Shown here: positions 8,450 to 17,499 of the stretch, piece by piece
Numbering within the stretch: position 1 is the first letter of the stretch
Layout of the letters: the number at the start of each line of letters is the position of its first letter
From: Pradoshia eiseniae
GTDB lineage: Bacteria; Bacillota; Bacilli; Bacillales; Pradoshiaceae
DNA: 64,000 nucleotides
Direction: 5' to 3'
NCBI RefSeq assembly: GCF_002946355.1
Contig: NZ_PKOZ01000005.1
Coordinates: 124,001 to 188,000, forward strand
Program-made: the position numbers and the translations under genes
Notes under the pieces: generated by a model
Told to the model about the DNA's origin: nothing
The model's input: only the letters and a program-made list of their open reading frames with translations
Databases searched by the model: none

Positions 8450-8481
8450 CCGGCAATGAAGAGACTATCTCCTATTGCCGG
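8450..8481 (-). other. Intercistronic hairpin between fadA and fadE
   Basis: CCGGCAAT and ATTGCCGG form a perfect 8-bp stem with a 16-base loop. It is followed on the minus strand by GGCTTAAAAC, not by a T-run. It may be a leaky attenuator or an mRNA-stabilising structure. Confidence 0.6.
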
Positions 8482-8503
8482 CAGTTAAGTTGCTTTTTAT
8501 CTA

Positions 8504-9682
8504 TTAAGCAAGTAATTCGAATACACCTGCAGCACCCATCCCGCCGCCGATGCACATTGTAACCACACCGAACTGCTCATTGCGTCGTTTCATTTCATGC
8601 AGAAGACTGAGCGTCAATTTTGTTCCAGAGCAGCCTAACGGATGCCCTAAGGCGATTGCTCCACCATTTACGTTAACCTTCTCTTCATCTAAGCCCAAAT
8701 GACGAATAACTTGGATGGACTGGGAAGCGAAAGCTTCATTCAATTCGAACAAACCGATGTCAGACAAGCTTAATCCAGCGAGCTTTAATGCCTTTGGTAT
8801 AGCTTCAACAGGACCGATTCCCATAATCTCAGGAGGCACACCTGCAACCGCGAAGGAATGGAATTTCAAAAGCGGTTTTAGCCCTTCTGCCTCAGCCTTC
8901 TCCTTATCCATTAGCAGGACAGCAGCAGCGCCGTCACTTGTTTGCGAGGCATTCCCTGCTGTGACCGTGCCTGTAATTGAGAATGCCGGGCGAAGCTTGC
9001 CAAGCACTTCAATAGTCGTTCCCGGACGAACACCTTCATCTGTATCAAACCGAACCTGCTTTTCAACCAATTTATTATCAGCACCAACCTGACGGAGGGT
9101 TACATCAACCGGTACGATTTCATCCTTGAACTTCCCTTCAGCAATCGCATTTGCAGCCTTCTCATGGCTTCGCACTGCAAATGCATCCTGATCCTCACGG
9201 GAAATATTGAATTTCTTCGCTACCTCTTCAGCTGTATGCCCCATTCCCATGTAATATTCTGGAGCTGTTTCAGCTAATGTAGCATTAGGACGGACGACAT
9301 GCCCCATCATAGGAACCATACTCATTGATTCCACGCCTCCAGCCAGTACGGTATCTGAATGGCCGAGCATAATACGTTCTGCTCCATAGGCAATCGATTG
9401 AAGTCCAGAGGAACAATAGCGATTGATTGTAATTGCTGGGACATTGTATGGCAGACCGGCTAATGCGCCGATATTACGGGCGACATTCAAGCCTTGTTCT
9501 GCCTCAGGCATCGCACAGCCAAATACCATATCATCAATTGGTCCGTCATAATTATTGGCGCGCTTTAACGTTTCTTTTACAACCAGAGCACCTAAATCAT
9601 CTGGTCTAACACTTGCCAGAGTCCCTTTTTTAGCTCTGCCGACTGGCGTTCTTGCTCCGGCTACTATTACTGCTTCTCTCAT
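8504..9682 (-). CDS. fadA: Acetyl-CoA acetyltransferase / 3-ketoacyl-CoA thiolase FadA
   Basis: Last step of the beta-oxidation cycle, cleaving 3-ketoacyl-CoA to acetyl-CoA and a shortened acyl-CoA. It has 392 aa, as usual for thiolases. The nucleophilic Cys is C90 in [11 protein letters not shown]. The C-terminal motifs [15 protein letters not shown] and [13 protein letters not shown] supply the catalytic His and second Cys. I chose the ATG at 9682, which has AGGGGG seven bases upstream; an in-frame ATG five codons earlier overlaps that ribosome-binding site. It follows fadN by 29 bases in one operon. Confidence 0.95.
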   Translation of the reverse strand: MREAVIVAGARTPVGRAKKGTLASVRPDDLGALVVKETLKRANNYDGPIDDMVFGCAMPEAEQGLNVARNIGALAGLPYNVPAITINRYCSSGLQSIAYGAERIMLGHSDTVLAGGVESMSMVPMMGHVVRPNATLAETAPEYYMGMGHTAEEVAKKFNISREDQDAFAVRSHEKAANAIAEGKFKDEIVPVDVTLRQVGADNKLVEKQVRFDTDEGVRPGTTIEVLGKLRPAFSITGTVTAGNASQTSDGAAAVLLMDKEKAEAEGLKPLLKFHSFAVAGVPPEIMGIGPVEAIPKALKLAGLSLSDIGLFELNEAFASQSIQVIRHLGLDEEKVNVNGGAIALGHPLGCSGTKLTLSLLHEMKRRNEQFGVVTMCIGGGMGAAGVFELLA

Positions 9683-9711
9683 GCCAATCCCCCTCATTTA
9701 TTGATTTACGC

Positions 9712-12102
9712 TTAGTTACGTAATGGTTTTCCTTTAACGAGCATGTGCTGCATACGGGCTTGTGATTTTGCTTCCTGTACAAGGCTGATGAAGGCTTCGC
9801 GCTCAAGATCAAGCAAATACTGCTCATCGACCTCAGTCCCGTAAGGAACCTTTCCTCCTGCAAGAACATAGGCAATCTTTTGAGCAATCTTTAAATCATG
9901 CTCAGAAATATAGCCCGAGTAAAGCATCGTTTGTGCTCCCAGCAGCAAGGCTGCATATCCAGGTTCACCGGAAACAGGGATTTTCTTACGAGCTGGCGCC
10001 TTATAGCCTGTGTTAGCTAACGCAAGGACAGCCTGTTTCGCATCATATAATTGATGATCTGGGTTAACGCTTATTCCATCTGCCGCGCTTAGGAAGTTAT
10101 TGTCTCGTGCTTCCTCCCCAGAAGTAGATACCTTAGCAGTGGCAATTGTTTCAAAGACTTTAATCGCGATTTGCGTCAAATCAAAATCAACGCCATTTGG
10201 CAGATTATCTAAATGTTTGATATACAATTCCTTATTACCGCCGCCTCCCGGAAGCAGGCCGACTCCTGTTTCTACAAGTCCCATATATGTTTCTGTGGAA
10301 GCTTGGATTCTCGCAGCAGGCAAACAAATCTCTGCCCCTCCTCCAAGTGTCATATTGTGCGGTGCAGCAACTACCGGCTTGCGGCTGTATTTGATTTTCA
10401 TCATAGCCTGCTGGAATTGACGGATAATCATATCCACGTCGAAAATATTGTCATCCTGCACTTCCATCAAAATCATAGCCAAGTTCGCGCCAACGCAGAA
10501 ATTCTTGCCTTGGTTTCCGATTACCAAGCCTTTGTAATTTTTCTCAACTTCATCAATCGCGTAATTGATCATTTGGATAATATCAAAGCCAATTGCGTTA
10601 TTTGGTGAATGGAATTCAAGCAGGGCGACTCCATCTCCAAGATCAATTAAGCTTGCGCCGCTATTTTTCTTGATGACGCCTTTTTGCTTTTTCAGCTGTT
10701 TCAAATTAATGACTTTCTCATTTACAGCTACTTCCTTGTAGTCCCCATCCGTATAAAAGAGCGTGCCATTTTCTCCTTCTTTATAGAAGGATGTATGGCC
10801 ATTCTCAATCATTTCCTTCACCCAAACAGGAACTGAGACTCCCTCTTCCTCCATTTTCGCAACGGACTTCTCCACACCGATGGCATCCCAGATTTCAAAA
10901 GGTCCTAGCTGCCAGCCGAAGCCCCATTTCATGGCCTGGTCAATCGCCACGATTGTATCCGCAATCTCGCCAAGTAATTCAGCCGAATAGACGAGCGTCG
11001 GACTGATGACATTCCACAGCAATTCGCCAACCCGATCATCCGCGTAAATCAGTGCTTTCAACTTACGGGCAGCCCCTTTTTCTTGCTTAGCCCTTTCAAG
11101 TGATGGCGCTTTCAATTTCTTACGCTCTGTATACTCAAGCGTAGATGGGTCCAGCTCAAGGATTTCCTTGCCCTTCTTTAAGTAGAAGCCTTGGCCTGAT
11201 TTGCTTCCGAGCCAGCCATTTTCAAGCATTTTCGTCATAAATTCAGGTACTTCAAATACTTTTTTCTCTTCCTCATTACTGACATTGTCATAGACATTTT
11301 TTGCTACGTGCGCAAATGTGTCTAATCCAACCACATCAAGAGTCCGGAAGGTAGCACTCTTAGGACGGCCAATCAATGGGCCTGTTACAGAATCAACTTC
11401 GCCAACACTGTAACCCCTTTCAATCATTTCACGAACGGTTACGAGTAAACCGTATGTTCCAACCCGGTTACCGATGAAGTTAGGAGTGTCTTTCGCCTCA
11501 ACAACACCCTTGCCGAGAACATCTTCCCCAAATAATTTCATCGCTTGGAGAACCTCTGAGTCTGTATCCTTGGTTGGGATGATCTCCAATAATTTCAGAT
11601 AGCGCGGAGGATTGAAGAAGTGAGTTCCAAGGAAGTGTTTTCGGAAATCCTCTGAGCGTCCTTCAGCCATTGCTTCAATAGAGATACCTGATGTATTGGA
11701 GCTGACGATAGTGCCGGGCTTTCTATATTTATCAATTTGCGCAAATACGCTTTGCTTAATATCGAGTCTTTCGACAACAACCTCGATGATCCAGTCACAG
11801 TCGCCGATTTTCGGCAAATCATCTTCAAAATTTCCCGCTTCAATTAACGATAAATTTTTCTTGGATGTCAGTGGTGCAGGTTTTTGCTTTAATAATTTTT
11901 GAATCGCGGTTTGGGCCAATCGATTACGGACTTGCTTGTCTTCAATAGTCAGCCCTTTCTTTTGTTCGTCTCCGGTAAGTTCTCTAGGAACGATATCTAA
12001 TAGCTTAACCGGAATACCGATGTTTGCTAAATGTGCCGCGATGCCAGAGCCCATTACTCCGGAGCCTAAAACGGCTACTTTTTTAATTTGAAGGTCCAAC
12101 AT
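9712..12102 (-). CDS. fadN: Bifunctional 3-hydroxyacyl-CoA dehydrogenase / enoyl-CoA hydratase FadN
   Basis: Carries out hydration and NAD-dependent oxidation in beta-oxidation. It has 796 aa in the YusL/FadN order. The N-terminal Rossmann domain has AVLGSGVMGSGIAAHLAN (9-26). Next come the 3HCDH C-terminal domains (FFNPPRYLKLLEIIPT, NFIGNRVG). A crotonase domain begins near residue 480, with GGGAEICLPAARIQAS and a GVGLLPGGGG loop. This order is the reverse of E. coli FadB. It is the promoter-proximal gene of fadN-fadA-fadE. A near-perfect FadR-type palindrome sits 19 bases upstream of the start, so repression should be relieved by long-chain acyl-CoA. Confidence 0.95.
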   Translation of the reverse strand: MLDLQIKKVAVLGSGVMGSGIAAHLANIGIPVKLLDIVPRELTGDEQKKGLTIEDKQVRNRLAQTAIQKLLKQKPAPLTSKKNLSLIEAGNFEDDLPKIGDCDWIIEVVVERLDIKQSVFAQIDKYRKPGTIVSSNTSGISIEAMAEGRSEDFRKHFLGTHFFNPPRYLKLLEIIPTKDTDSEVLQAMKLFGEDVLGKGVVEAKDTPNFIGNRVGTYGLLVTVREMIERGYSVGEVDSVTGPLIGRPKSATFRTLDVVGLDTFAHVAKNVYDNVSNEEEKKVFEVPEFMTKMLENGWLGSKSGQGFYLKKGKEILELDPSTLEYTERKKLKAPSLERAKQEKGAARKLKALIYADDRVGELLWNVISPTLVYSAELLGEIADTIVAIDQAMKWGFGWQLGPFEIWDAIGVEKSVAKMEEEGVSVPVWVKEMIENGHTSFYKEGENGTLFYTDGDYKEVAVNEKVINLKQLKKQKGVIKKNSGASLIDLGDGVALLEFHSPNNAIGFDIIQMINYAIDEVEKNYKGLVIGNQGKNFCVGANLAMILMEVQDDNIFDVDMIIRQFQQAMMKIKYSRKPVVAAPHNMTLGGGAEICLPAARIQASTETYMGLVETGVGLLPGGGGNKELYIKHLDNLPNGVDFDLTQIAIKVFETIATAKVSTSGEEARDNNFLSAADGISVNPDHQLYDAKQAVLALANTGYKAPARKKIPVSGEPGYAALLLGAQTMLYSGYISEHDLKIAQKIAYVLAGGKVPYGTEVDEQYLLDLEREAFISLVQEAKSQARMQHMLVKGKPLRN

Positions 12103-12120
12103 TAATCCCCCTTTTATTTG

Positions 12121-12138
12121 AATGAATGCTCATTCATT
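12121..12138. promoter_or_regulatory. FadR-type operator in the fadN promoter
   Basis: AATGAATGCTCATTCATT is an 18-bp near-palindrome that matches the Bacillus FadR (TetR family) box. Its position between the promoter region and the fadN start fits a repressor block. The fadR gene itself is not in this window. Confidence 0.85.
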
Positions 12139-12279
12139 TTTGACTCAAAAAAATTTGAAACAAATATCCTATATTTATAAATATAAGAGATTTCTGTAAA
12201 TTCTGCAACGAAAAAACCATAAATAGGGCATTTTTGTTTTATGCATTTGGTGAAAGCTATAAACGGAGGTGATTCATCA

Positions 12280-12408
12280 ATGGCCAGATTAAAGAAAGAT
12301 CCATCAAAGGCAGGAGTGAGCGCAGCAAGCGTGAAGGGCAATGCCGGACCGCATGCCGAAAAGCACCACGGGAAGGTAAACAGCCAAAATAATCAATTCA
12401 AAAAATAA
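12280..12408 (+). CDS. yuzL: YuzL-family small protein
   Basis: A 42-aa basic, hydrophilic protein with the family start MARLKKDPSKAGVSAASVKG. YuzL-type proteins are short and Lys-rich, and they occur next to the fad operon in many Bacillus genomes, as here. Their function is not established; spore association is sometimes suggested but nothing in this sequence proves it. A strong GGAGGTGAT lies 6-7 bases before the ATG. It is transcribed divergently from fadN and converges on arcC at a shared terminator. Confidence 0.88.
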   Translation: MARLKKDPSKAGVSAASVKGNAGPHAEKHHGKVNSQNNQFKK

Positions 12409-12414
12409 AGATGA

Positions 12415-12457
12415 GGCTGTCCCTCAAAGTCATTCTTCAATGACTCATGGGACAGCC
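12415..12457. terminator. Bidirectional terminator between yuzL and arcC
   Basis: A long hairpin with outer stem GGCTGTCCC / GGGACAGCC and inner stem AGTCATT / AATGACT. On the minus strand it runs into TCATCTTTATTTTTT, so it ends the arc operon. On the plus strand TTTTTT is about 15 bases further on. Confidence 0.85.
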
Positions 12458-12482
12458 CCGTCATGTAATGTTTTTTGCCTAA

Positions 12483-13448
12483 TCAGGCAGAGTACATTTT
12501 ATTATATTCCATAGATACCCTTGTGCCTGCTTTTCCTTCAAGGGCTGCTACCACTTGATCAAGAGAGGTGATGATTGTAGTTCTGCCTTCCCTTGATTCA
12601 GCGAATTGAATGGCCGCTTCAACCTTAGGAAGCATGCTTCCAGGTGCAAATTGCCCTTCCTCCGCATATCCTTTCAAATCACTTGTGCCAACCTTATCAA
12701 GCAATTGCTGGTTCGGCTTATTGTAATTGATGTAGATATTATCAACAGCTGTAAGGATAAGAAGGATATCCGCATCAACAAGTTCAGCAAGCTTCTCTGA
12801 GGCAAAATCCTTATCGATTACAGCCTCTACACCTACTAACTCTCCATCCTTTACGACAACTGGGATTCCGCCGCCGCCTGTTGAAATGACGATTTTGCCA
12901 TCTTCAACAAGTGTATTGATGCTTCTATGTTCTTGAATGCTGATTGGTTTTGGTGAAGGAACTACTTTTCTCCATCCGCGTCCTGCGTCCTCTTTAACAG
13001 AAGCGCCTGTCTCAGAAATCATTTTTTCAGCTTCTTCTTTTGTATAGAAAGGTCCAATCGGTTTTGTCGGATTGATGAAGGCTGGGTCATTTTCATCCAC
13101 GACTACGCGTGTCACAATGCCAACAACCTCTTTCTCAATCTTTCTTTTGGCCAATGCTTTATCCATTGCATTTTCAAGCCAATAACCAATCATTCCTTGA
13201 GACATTGCTCCGCATGTATCAAGAGGCATTGCTGGATTTTTCTCGCAGTCAGCAGCCTTTTGCTGAAGAAGAATATTACCGACTTGCGGACCATTTCCGT
13301 GTGAAATGATAATATCATTTCCGGCTTCAACTAGACCGACAAGCTGCTCAGCTGTTTTCTCAAGCGCCATTTGCTGAGCTTTGGCACTCGCATCTCCTGA
13401 TTGGATGGCGTTTCCCCCAAGAGCAATAACAATCTTTTGCCTTTTCAT
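12483..13448 (-). CDS. arcC: Carbamate kinase ArcC
   Basis: Last enzyme of the arginine deiminase route: carbamoyl phosphate plus ADP gives ATP, CO2 and NH3. It has 321 aa of the amino-acid-kinase fold, with [14 protein letters not shown] at the start, [12 protein letters not shown] near residue 48 and a [12 protein letters not shown] glycine loop. ATG at 13448 was chosen (AGGAGG nine bases before); a TTG one codon earlier is also possible. It is the last gene of arcA-arcB-arcD-arcC and ends at the large hairpin. Confidence 0.95.
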   Translation of the reverse strand: MKRQKIVIALGGNAIQSGDASAKAQQMALEKTAEQLVGLVEAGNDIIISHGNGPQVGNILLQQKAADCEKNPAMPLDTCGAMSQGMIGYWLENAMDKALAKRKIEKEVVGIVTRVVVDENDPAFINPTKPIGPFYTKEEAEKMISETGASVKEDAGRGWRKVVPSPKPISIQEHRSINTLVEDGKIVISTGGGGIPVVVKDGELVGVEAVIDKDFASEKLAELVDADILLILTAVDNIYINYNKPNQQLLDKVGTSDLKGYAEEGQFAPGSMLPKVEAAIQFAESREGRTTIITSLDQVVAALEGKAGTRVSMEYNKMYSA

Positions 13449-13492
13449 CAAAGTATTCCTCCTACCATGTCTAATGTTTCAAGCGAATGAGA

Positions 13493-14908
13493 TTAAATAG
13501 TGATGGCTCCAGTGACCAATCCATAGATGGCTGCAACCGCAAAGACGATAAGTGCGGCAGAAATCGCCAAGTCTGTTTTCGTGAATACTTGTTTCACATT
13601 CGCCTCTTTTTGAACGAGATAGTAAATAGCGATGCCTGGTGCATACAGCAGCATAGTTAATAATAAGTAACCTACACCCGCGGCATAAACCATCCAGATA
13701 GCATATACGCTTGCCACGATTCCGACAAAGAGATTTTTTGCGCGATCGGCTGCTTTGTCTTGAATGGAATATTTCAATTGATAGAATGCTGTAAAGGCAT
13801 ATGGAATTAAAATAGCAGATGACGCTAAAGAGAATGCAAAATTGTACGCTTGTTCAGAAACAAGGAATGTTAATAAGAACACTTGGATTAATCCATTTGT
13901 TAACCATAGTGAGTTTGCTGGTGCTCCATTTTTATTTACTTTAGCAAACCAAGAAGGGAATAGCTTTTCTTTACCAGCTAGATATGGAATCTCAGAGGCT
14001 AGCAAAGTCCAGCCAAGCCATGCACCAAGTACAGAGATGATTAAGCCAAGGTTAATGAACGTTGCTCCCCAAGGTCCGACAATCTCCTCAAAAATATACG
14101 CCATTGACGGGTTAGCTAATCCAGCCACATCTGCTCTATGCATAACCCCCATAGACATGAAGGAAATTAACACATAGATAGCAAGCGTCCCGATCAAACC
14201 AATGACAGTCGCTTTACCAACGTCTTTTTTGTCTTTAGCACGAGAAGATAGAACAACCGCACCCTCAATACCAATGAATACCCAAAGAGTTACAAGCATT
14301 GTGCTTTTCGTTTGAGCCATGACATCAGAGAATTGGAAGCCTGCTCCTGTACCCCAGAAGTCATCAATGAAGATATCAGCATTGAACGCAAAAATCCCGA
14401 TAATAATGAATAAGAAAATCGGAACGAGCTTAGCGATAGTTGTCACGATATTAACGAGTGCAGCTGAATGTACGCCTCTTAATACGAGACCATGAACAAC
14501 CCATAACAAAACACTGGCACCAATGATGGCTGCGATATTTTGTCCGCCCTCAAAGACTGGGAAAAAGTAACCAATGGATGAGAATACGAGTGTCGCATAA
14601 GCTACGTTTCCGAGCCAAGCAGAAATCCAATATCCCCAAGCACTGTTGAATCCTAAGAATTTACCGAATCCGGCAGTGGCATAACTGAATACGCCGCCTT
14701 CAAGATCTGGTCTCTTTTCATTTAAGTTTTGGAATGAGAAAGCTAGGGCAATCATACCGATACCTGTGATAACCCAACCGATAATGCTTGCACCCGGAGA
14801 AGCAGCACCAGCCATATCGGAGGCTAAGTTAAATGCTCCTCCGCCAATCATGGACCCTACAACAATCGCGATTAGCGAAACCAGTCCAAGCTTTTTATTT
14901 CCTTCCAT
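13493..14908 (-). CDS. arcD: Arginine/ornithine antiporter ArcD (APC family)
   Basis: Electroneutral exchanger that brings in arginine and exports ornithine for the ADI pathway. It has 471 aa and about 12-13 hydrophobic helices. The N-terminal KLGLVSLIAIVVGSMIGGGAF carries the APC-superfamily GSMIGGG helix-1 break, and residues 61-75 (FQNLNEKRPDLEGGV) fit the ArcD/basic amino acid antiporter subfamily. It lies between arcB and arcC, with 44- to 56-base gaps, in the same operon. Assignment to arginine/ornithine rests on family pattern plus operon context. Confidence 0.93.
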   Translation of the reverse strand: MEGNKKLGLVSLIAIVVGSMIGGGAFNLASDMAGAASPGASIIGWVITGIGMIALAFSFQNLNEKRPDLEGGVFSYATAGFGKFLGFNSAWGYWISAWLGNVAYATLVFSSIGYFFPVFEGGQNIAAIIGASVLLWVVHGLVLRGVHSAALVNIVTTIAKLVPIFLFIIIGIFAFNADIFIDDFWGTGAGFQFSDVMAQTKSTMLVTLWVFIGIEGAVVLSSRAKDKKDVGKATVIGLIGTLAIYVLISFMSMGVMHRADVAGLANPSMAYIFEEIVGPWGATFINLGLIISVLGAWLGWTLLASEIPYLAGKEKLFPSWFAKVNKNGAPANSLWLTNGLIQVFLLTFLVSEQAYNFAFSLASSAILIPYAFTAFYQLKYSIQDKAADRAKNLFVGIVASVYAIWMVYAAGVGYLLLTMLLYAPGIAIYYLVQKEANVKQVFTKTDLAISAALIVFAVAAIYGLVTGAITI

Positions 14909-14964
14909 CTAAAATCACCTCTTAAAGTAAATGTGGAGGCAGGGAAGCCCCTGCCCCATTTTAG

Positions 14965-15978
14965 TTATTCTTCAATATTTCCTAGTGTTAAAGCCATTAC
15001 CGCTTTGATTGTGTGCATGCGGTTTTCTGCTTGGTCAAACACTTTGGAGTGTTTGCTGCGGAATACTTCATCTGTCACTTCCATTTCGCTCAATCCGTGT
15101 TTTTCAAACACACTGCGGCCATAGGAAGTTTCAAGATCATGGAATGCTGGCAAGCAGTGCAAGAAGATTACATTCTCATTGCCTGTTTTGCTGATCATGT
15201 CCATGTTAACTTGGTATGGAGAAAGCAAGGCAATACGCTCTGCGAATTTATCTTCTTCACCCATGGATACCCAAACATCTGTATAAATAACATCTGCGCC
15301 ATTTACCGCTTCATCGACATCAGATGTAATAGTTACACGTCCGCCAGATTTCTGAGCCATTTCCTTAGCCATTTCAACGATAGAGCTTTCTGGGAATAAG
15401 GATTCAGGTGAGCAAATTCTCACATCCATACCGACAAGAGCTCCGCCAATGAGCAAGCTGTTTGCAACATTATTACGGCCATCGCCAACATAAACGAATT
15501 TCACGCCTTCTAAGTGTCCGAAGTTTTCTTGAACAGTCAAGAAGTCTGCTAATGTTTGTGTAGGATGCCACATATCTGTTAATCCGTTCCATACTGGAAC
15601 ACCAGAGTGTTCAGCAAGCATTTCTACCTTAGAATGCTCAAAGCCGCGGAACTCAATTCCATCAAACATTCTGCCTAGTACCTTAGCAGTATCTTCAATA
15701 GACTCTTTCTTGCCAAGCTGGATATCATCTTTACCCAAGTATTCAGGGTGTGCACCTAAATCTGTGCAAGCCACTGTGAAGGCACAGCGAGTTCTTGTTG
15801 ATGGTTTTTCAAAAAGAAGCGCAATGTTTTTGCCAGCCATATAACGGTGTGGAATGCCTTGTTTTTTCATATCTTTCAATTTAGCAGCAAATTCTATCAT
15901 ATACACAAACTCTTCTTTTGAGAAATCCTTTTCGCACAAGAAACTTTTTCCTCTGAAATCTGGTTTAGTAACAAGCAT
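14965..15978 (-). CDS. arcB: Ornithine carbamoyltransferase, catabolic (ArcB)
   Basis: Phosphorolysis of citrulline to ornithine and carbamoyl phosphate in the ADI pathway. It has 337 aa. The carbamoyl-phosphate loop is STRTR (60-64), followed downstream by HPTQ (in [11 protein letters not shown]). FLHCLPAF holds the conserved ornithine-side Cys. The sequence is of the same family as the anabolic ArgF; the catabolic role is inferred from its place between arcA and arcD. It lies 43 bases downstream of arcA. Confidence 0.95.
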   Translation of the reverse strand: MLVTKPDFRGKSFLCEKDFSKEEFVYMIEFAAKLKDMKKQGIPHRYMAGKNIALLFEKPSTRTRCAFTVACTDLGAHPEYLGKDDIQLGKKESIEDTAKVLGRMFDGIEFRGFEHSKVEMLAEHSGVPVWNGLTDMWHPTQTLADFLTVQENFGHLEGVKFVYVGDGRNNVANSLLIGGALVGMDVRICSPESLFPESSIVEMAKEMAQKSGGRVTITSDVDEAVNGADVIYTDVWVSMGEEDKFAERIALLSPYQVNMDMISKTGNENVIFLHCLPAFHDLETSYGRSVFEKHGLSEMEVTDEVFRSKHSKVFDQAENRMHTIKAVMALTLGNIEE

Positions 15979-16021
15979 TTAGTTAATTCCCCTTCCATAA
16001 TAGAACGATATATTTTTATAT

Positions 16022-17254
16022 TTAGATATCTTCACGAACAAGCGGCATGCTCATGCAGCGTGGGCCCCCACGACCGCGGGATAATTCCGAGCTTTTAATT
16101 TCAATAACCTTAATGCCATGCTCGCGCAAGCATTGGTTAGATACATAGTTTCGATCATAAGTAACAACAACACCAGGAGCGATTGCCAGCGTGTTTGAAC
16201 CATCATTCCATTGTTCACGTGCAGCTGCAATTTCATCTCCATTACCGCAAAGGATTAAATCTAATTCAGTTAGATTCAATACTTCTTTCAATGCTTCTTG
16301 AATATCTGTACGGTAAGAGATTGTTACATGCTCTTCATCTTGTCCTTTTTCAAGAATGTAAATGTTCATTTTACCGCCAGGGCCTTGAATCATCGGGTGA
16401 ATCGTAAAGCTATTGCGATCTACCATTGTGAAGACCGTGTCTAAGTGCATGAATGCACGGCAGCTTGGAATTTCAATAGCAACGACTTTTTTCACCTTGT
16501 CTTGTTTCTTGAATAGATTGATAGCCAATTTCTCAATGGCTTTCGCAGATGTACGTGCTGATACACCAATTGCAACGACTTCTTCACTCAAGACAAGCTC
16601 ATCGCCGCCCTCGATTGGGTTATTATAATTACGGTCAAGCCAAACAGGAATATCATGTCCTGCAAAGCGAGGGTGATGTTTAATGACATACTCCATGAAC
16701 ATGGATTCACGGCGACGTGCCGGCTCTCTCATATTATTGATTGATAGACCATTTCCAATCGCAGCTGCCGGGTCACGAGTGAAGTACAGGTTCGGCATTG
16801 GATCTGTGTAGAATGGATAGTGGTCTTCCATCAATTCATACAGATGTTTTCTTTTTTCAATATCAAGCTCATTCTTGCGAATACCCGCCATGATTTTGTT
16901 AACCATGTCTAGGTTAGAGAATGATAATAAGTATTCTTTTAGATTTTCATATGTACGAGGGCTCGTCATATTACTTTCTTGCAGCATCCGGCTGACAAAT
17001 TCATCTTTGACTTCCGGATTGGTTAATGATTCAGCTACTAGGTTTTCAAGATATAAAACCTCTACTCCCTCATCCTGCAAAGTTTTTGCAAAATAATCAT
17101 GCTCTTCTTGGATTATCGGTAAATACGGGATATCATCGAAAAGCAATCTTTCTAGATATTCCGGAGTTAGGTTTTCAACTTCATATCCTGGACGTTTCAG
17201 CATTACAGTTTTCAACTTTCCAATTTCAGAAGTTACGTGAATAGGCTTACTCAA
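16022..17254 (-). CDS. arcA: Arginine deiminase ArcA
   Basis: Hydrolyses arginine to citrulline and ammonia, the first step of the fermentative ADI pathway. It has 410 aa. Catalytic motifs include [24 protein letters not shown] (His/Asp) and the C-terminal nucleophile C400 in [14 protein letters not shown] chose the TTG at 17254: AGGAGG lies about 8 bases upstream, and the resulting N-terminus ([15 protein letters not shown]) matches the family. An in-frame ATG six codons earlier overlaps the ribosome-binding site. First gene of the arc operon; its promoter region carries Crp/Fnr-type and cre-like sites. Confidence 0.95.
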   Translation of the reverse strand: MSKPIHVTSEIGKLKTVMLKRPGYEVENLTPEYLERLLFDDIPYLPIIQEEHDYFAKTLQDEGVEVLYLENLVAESLTNPEVKDEFVSRMLQESNMTSPRTYENLKEYLLSFSNLDMVNKIMAGIRKNELDIEKRKHLYELMEDHYPFYTDPMPNLYFTRDPAAAIGNGLSINNMREPARRRESMFMEYVIKHHPRFAGHDIPVWLDRNYNNPIEGGDELVLSEEVVAIGVSARTSAKAIEKLAINLFKKQDKVKKVVAIEIPSCRAFMHLDTVFTMVDRNSFTIHPMIQGPGGKMNIYILEKGQDEEHVTISYRTDIQEALKEVLNLTELDLILCGNGDEIAAAREQWNDGSNTLAIAPGVVVTYDRNYVSNQCLREHGIKVIEIKSSELSRGRGGPRCMSMPLVREDI

Positions 17255-17292
17255 ATTACTTACCTCCTGCATCTGATTTATCTTACAGGTTC

Positions 17293-17298
17293 ATTATA
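17293..17298 (-). promoter_or_regulatory. Probable arcA -10 box
   Basis: The minus strand reads TATAAT at 17298-17293. With a start near 17286, the Crp-type palindrome upstream is centred at about -41.5. No good -35 hexamer is present at 17-bp spacing, as expected for an activator-dependent promoter. Confidence 0.6.
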
Positions 17299-17319
17299 GG
17301 AAACCGTTTATTTATACAT

Positions 17320-17335
17320 CGTGAAATTATTCACA
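17320..17335. promoter_or_regulatory. Crp/Fnr-type (ArcR) operator upstream of arcA
   Basis: CGTGAAATTATTCACA matches the TGTGA-N6-TCACA consensus with one mismatch. It sits at the class II activation position relative to the TATAAT. A Crp/Fnr regulator gene lies 2 kb upstream in the same cluster. Confidence 0.75.
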
Positions 17336-17342
17336 TAGAAAA

Positions 17343-17358
17343 TGTGAAATTTTACGCA
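17343..17358. promoter_or_regulatory. Possible second, weaker Crp/Fnr-type site
   Basis: TGTGAAATTTTACGCA keeps the left TGTGA half-site; the right half is degenerate (ACGCA). Its centre is 23 bp from the first site, about two helical turns, so it could bind a second dimer on the same face. Confidence 0.4.
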
Positions 17359-17409
17359 AAATTCTTCATATTTAGTGAGGTATTCGTATGTTTATTATCA
17401 TCTTTTTAA

Positions 17410-17423
17410 GGAAAACGCTTTCT
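17410..17423. promoter_or_regulatory. Candidate cre (CcpA) site in the argR-arcA gap
   Basis: GGAAAACGCTTTCT matches 12 of 14 positions of TGWAANCGNTNWCA, failing only at the outermost base on each side. It lies about 155 bp upstream of arcA, so carbon-catabolite control of the ADI operon is plausible. Confidence 0.45.
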
Positions 17424-17499
17424 GAAATCGGGAAATTGCATAAAAAACTGTATAATACACAATATCTATTCAAAAAATTTTTTAATTAATCATATTTTA

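Noticed and set aside
12415-12457. The GGCTGTCCC hairpin as a mobile repeat
   Set aside because: Only one copy is seen in the window and it sits exactly between convergent genes; it is best explained as a terminator.
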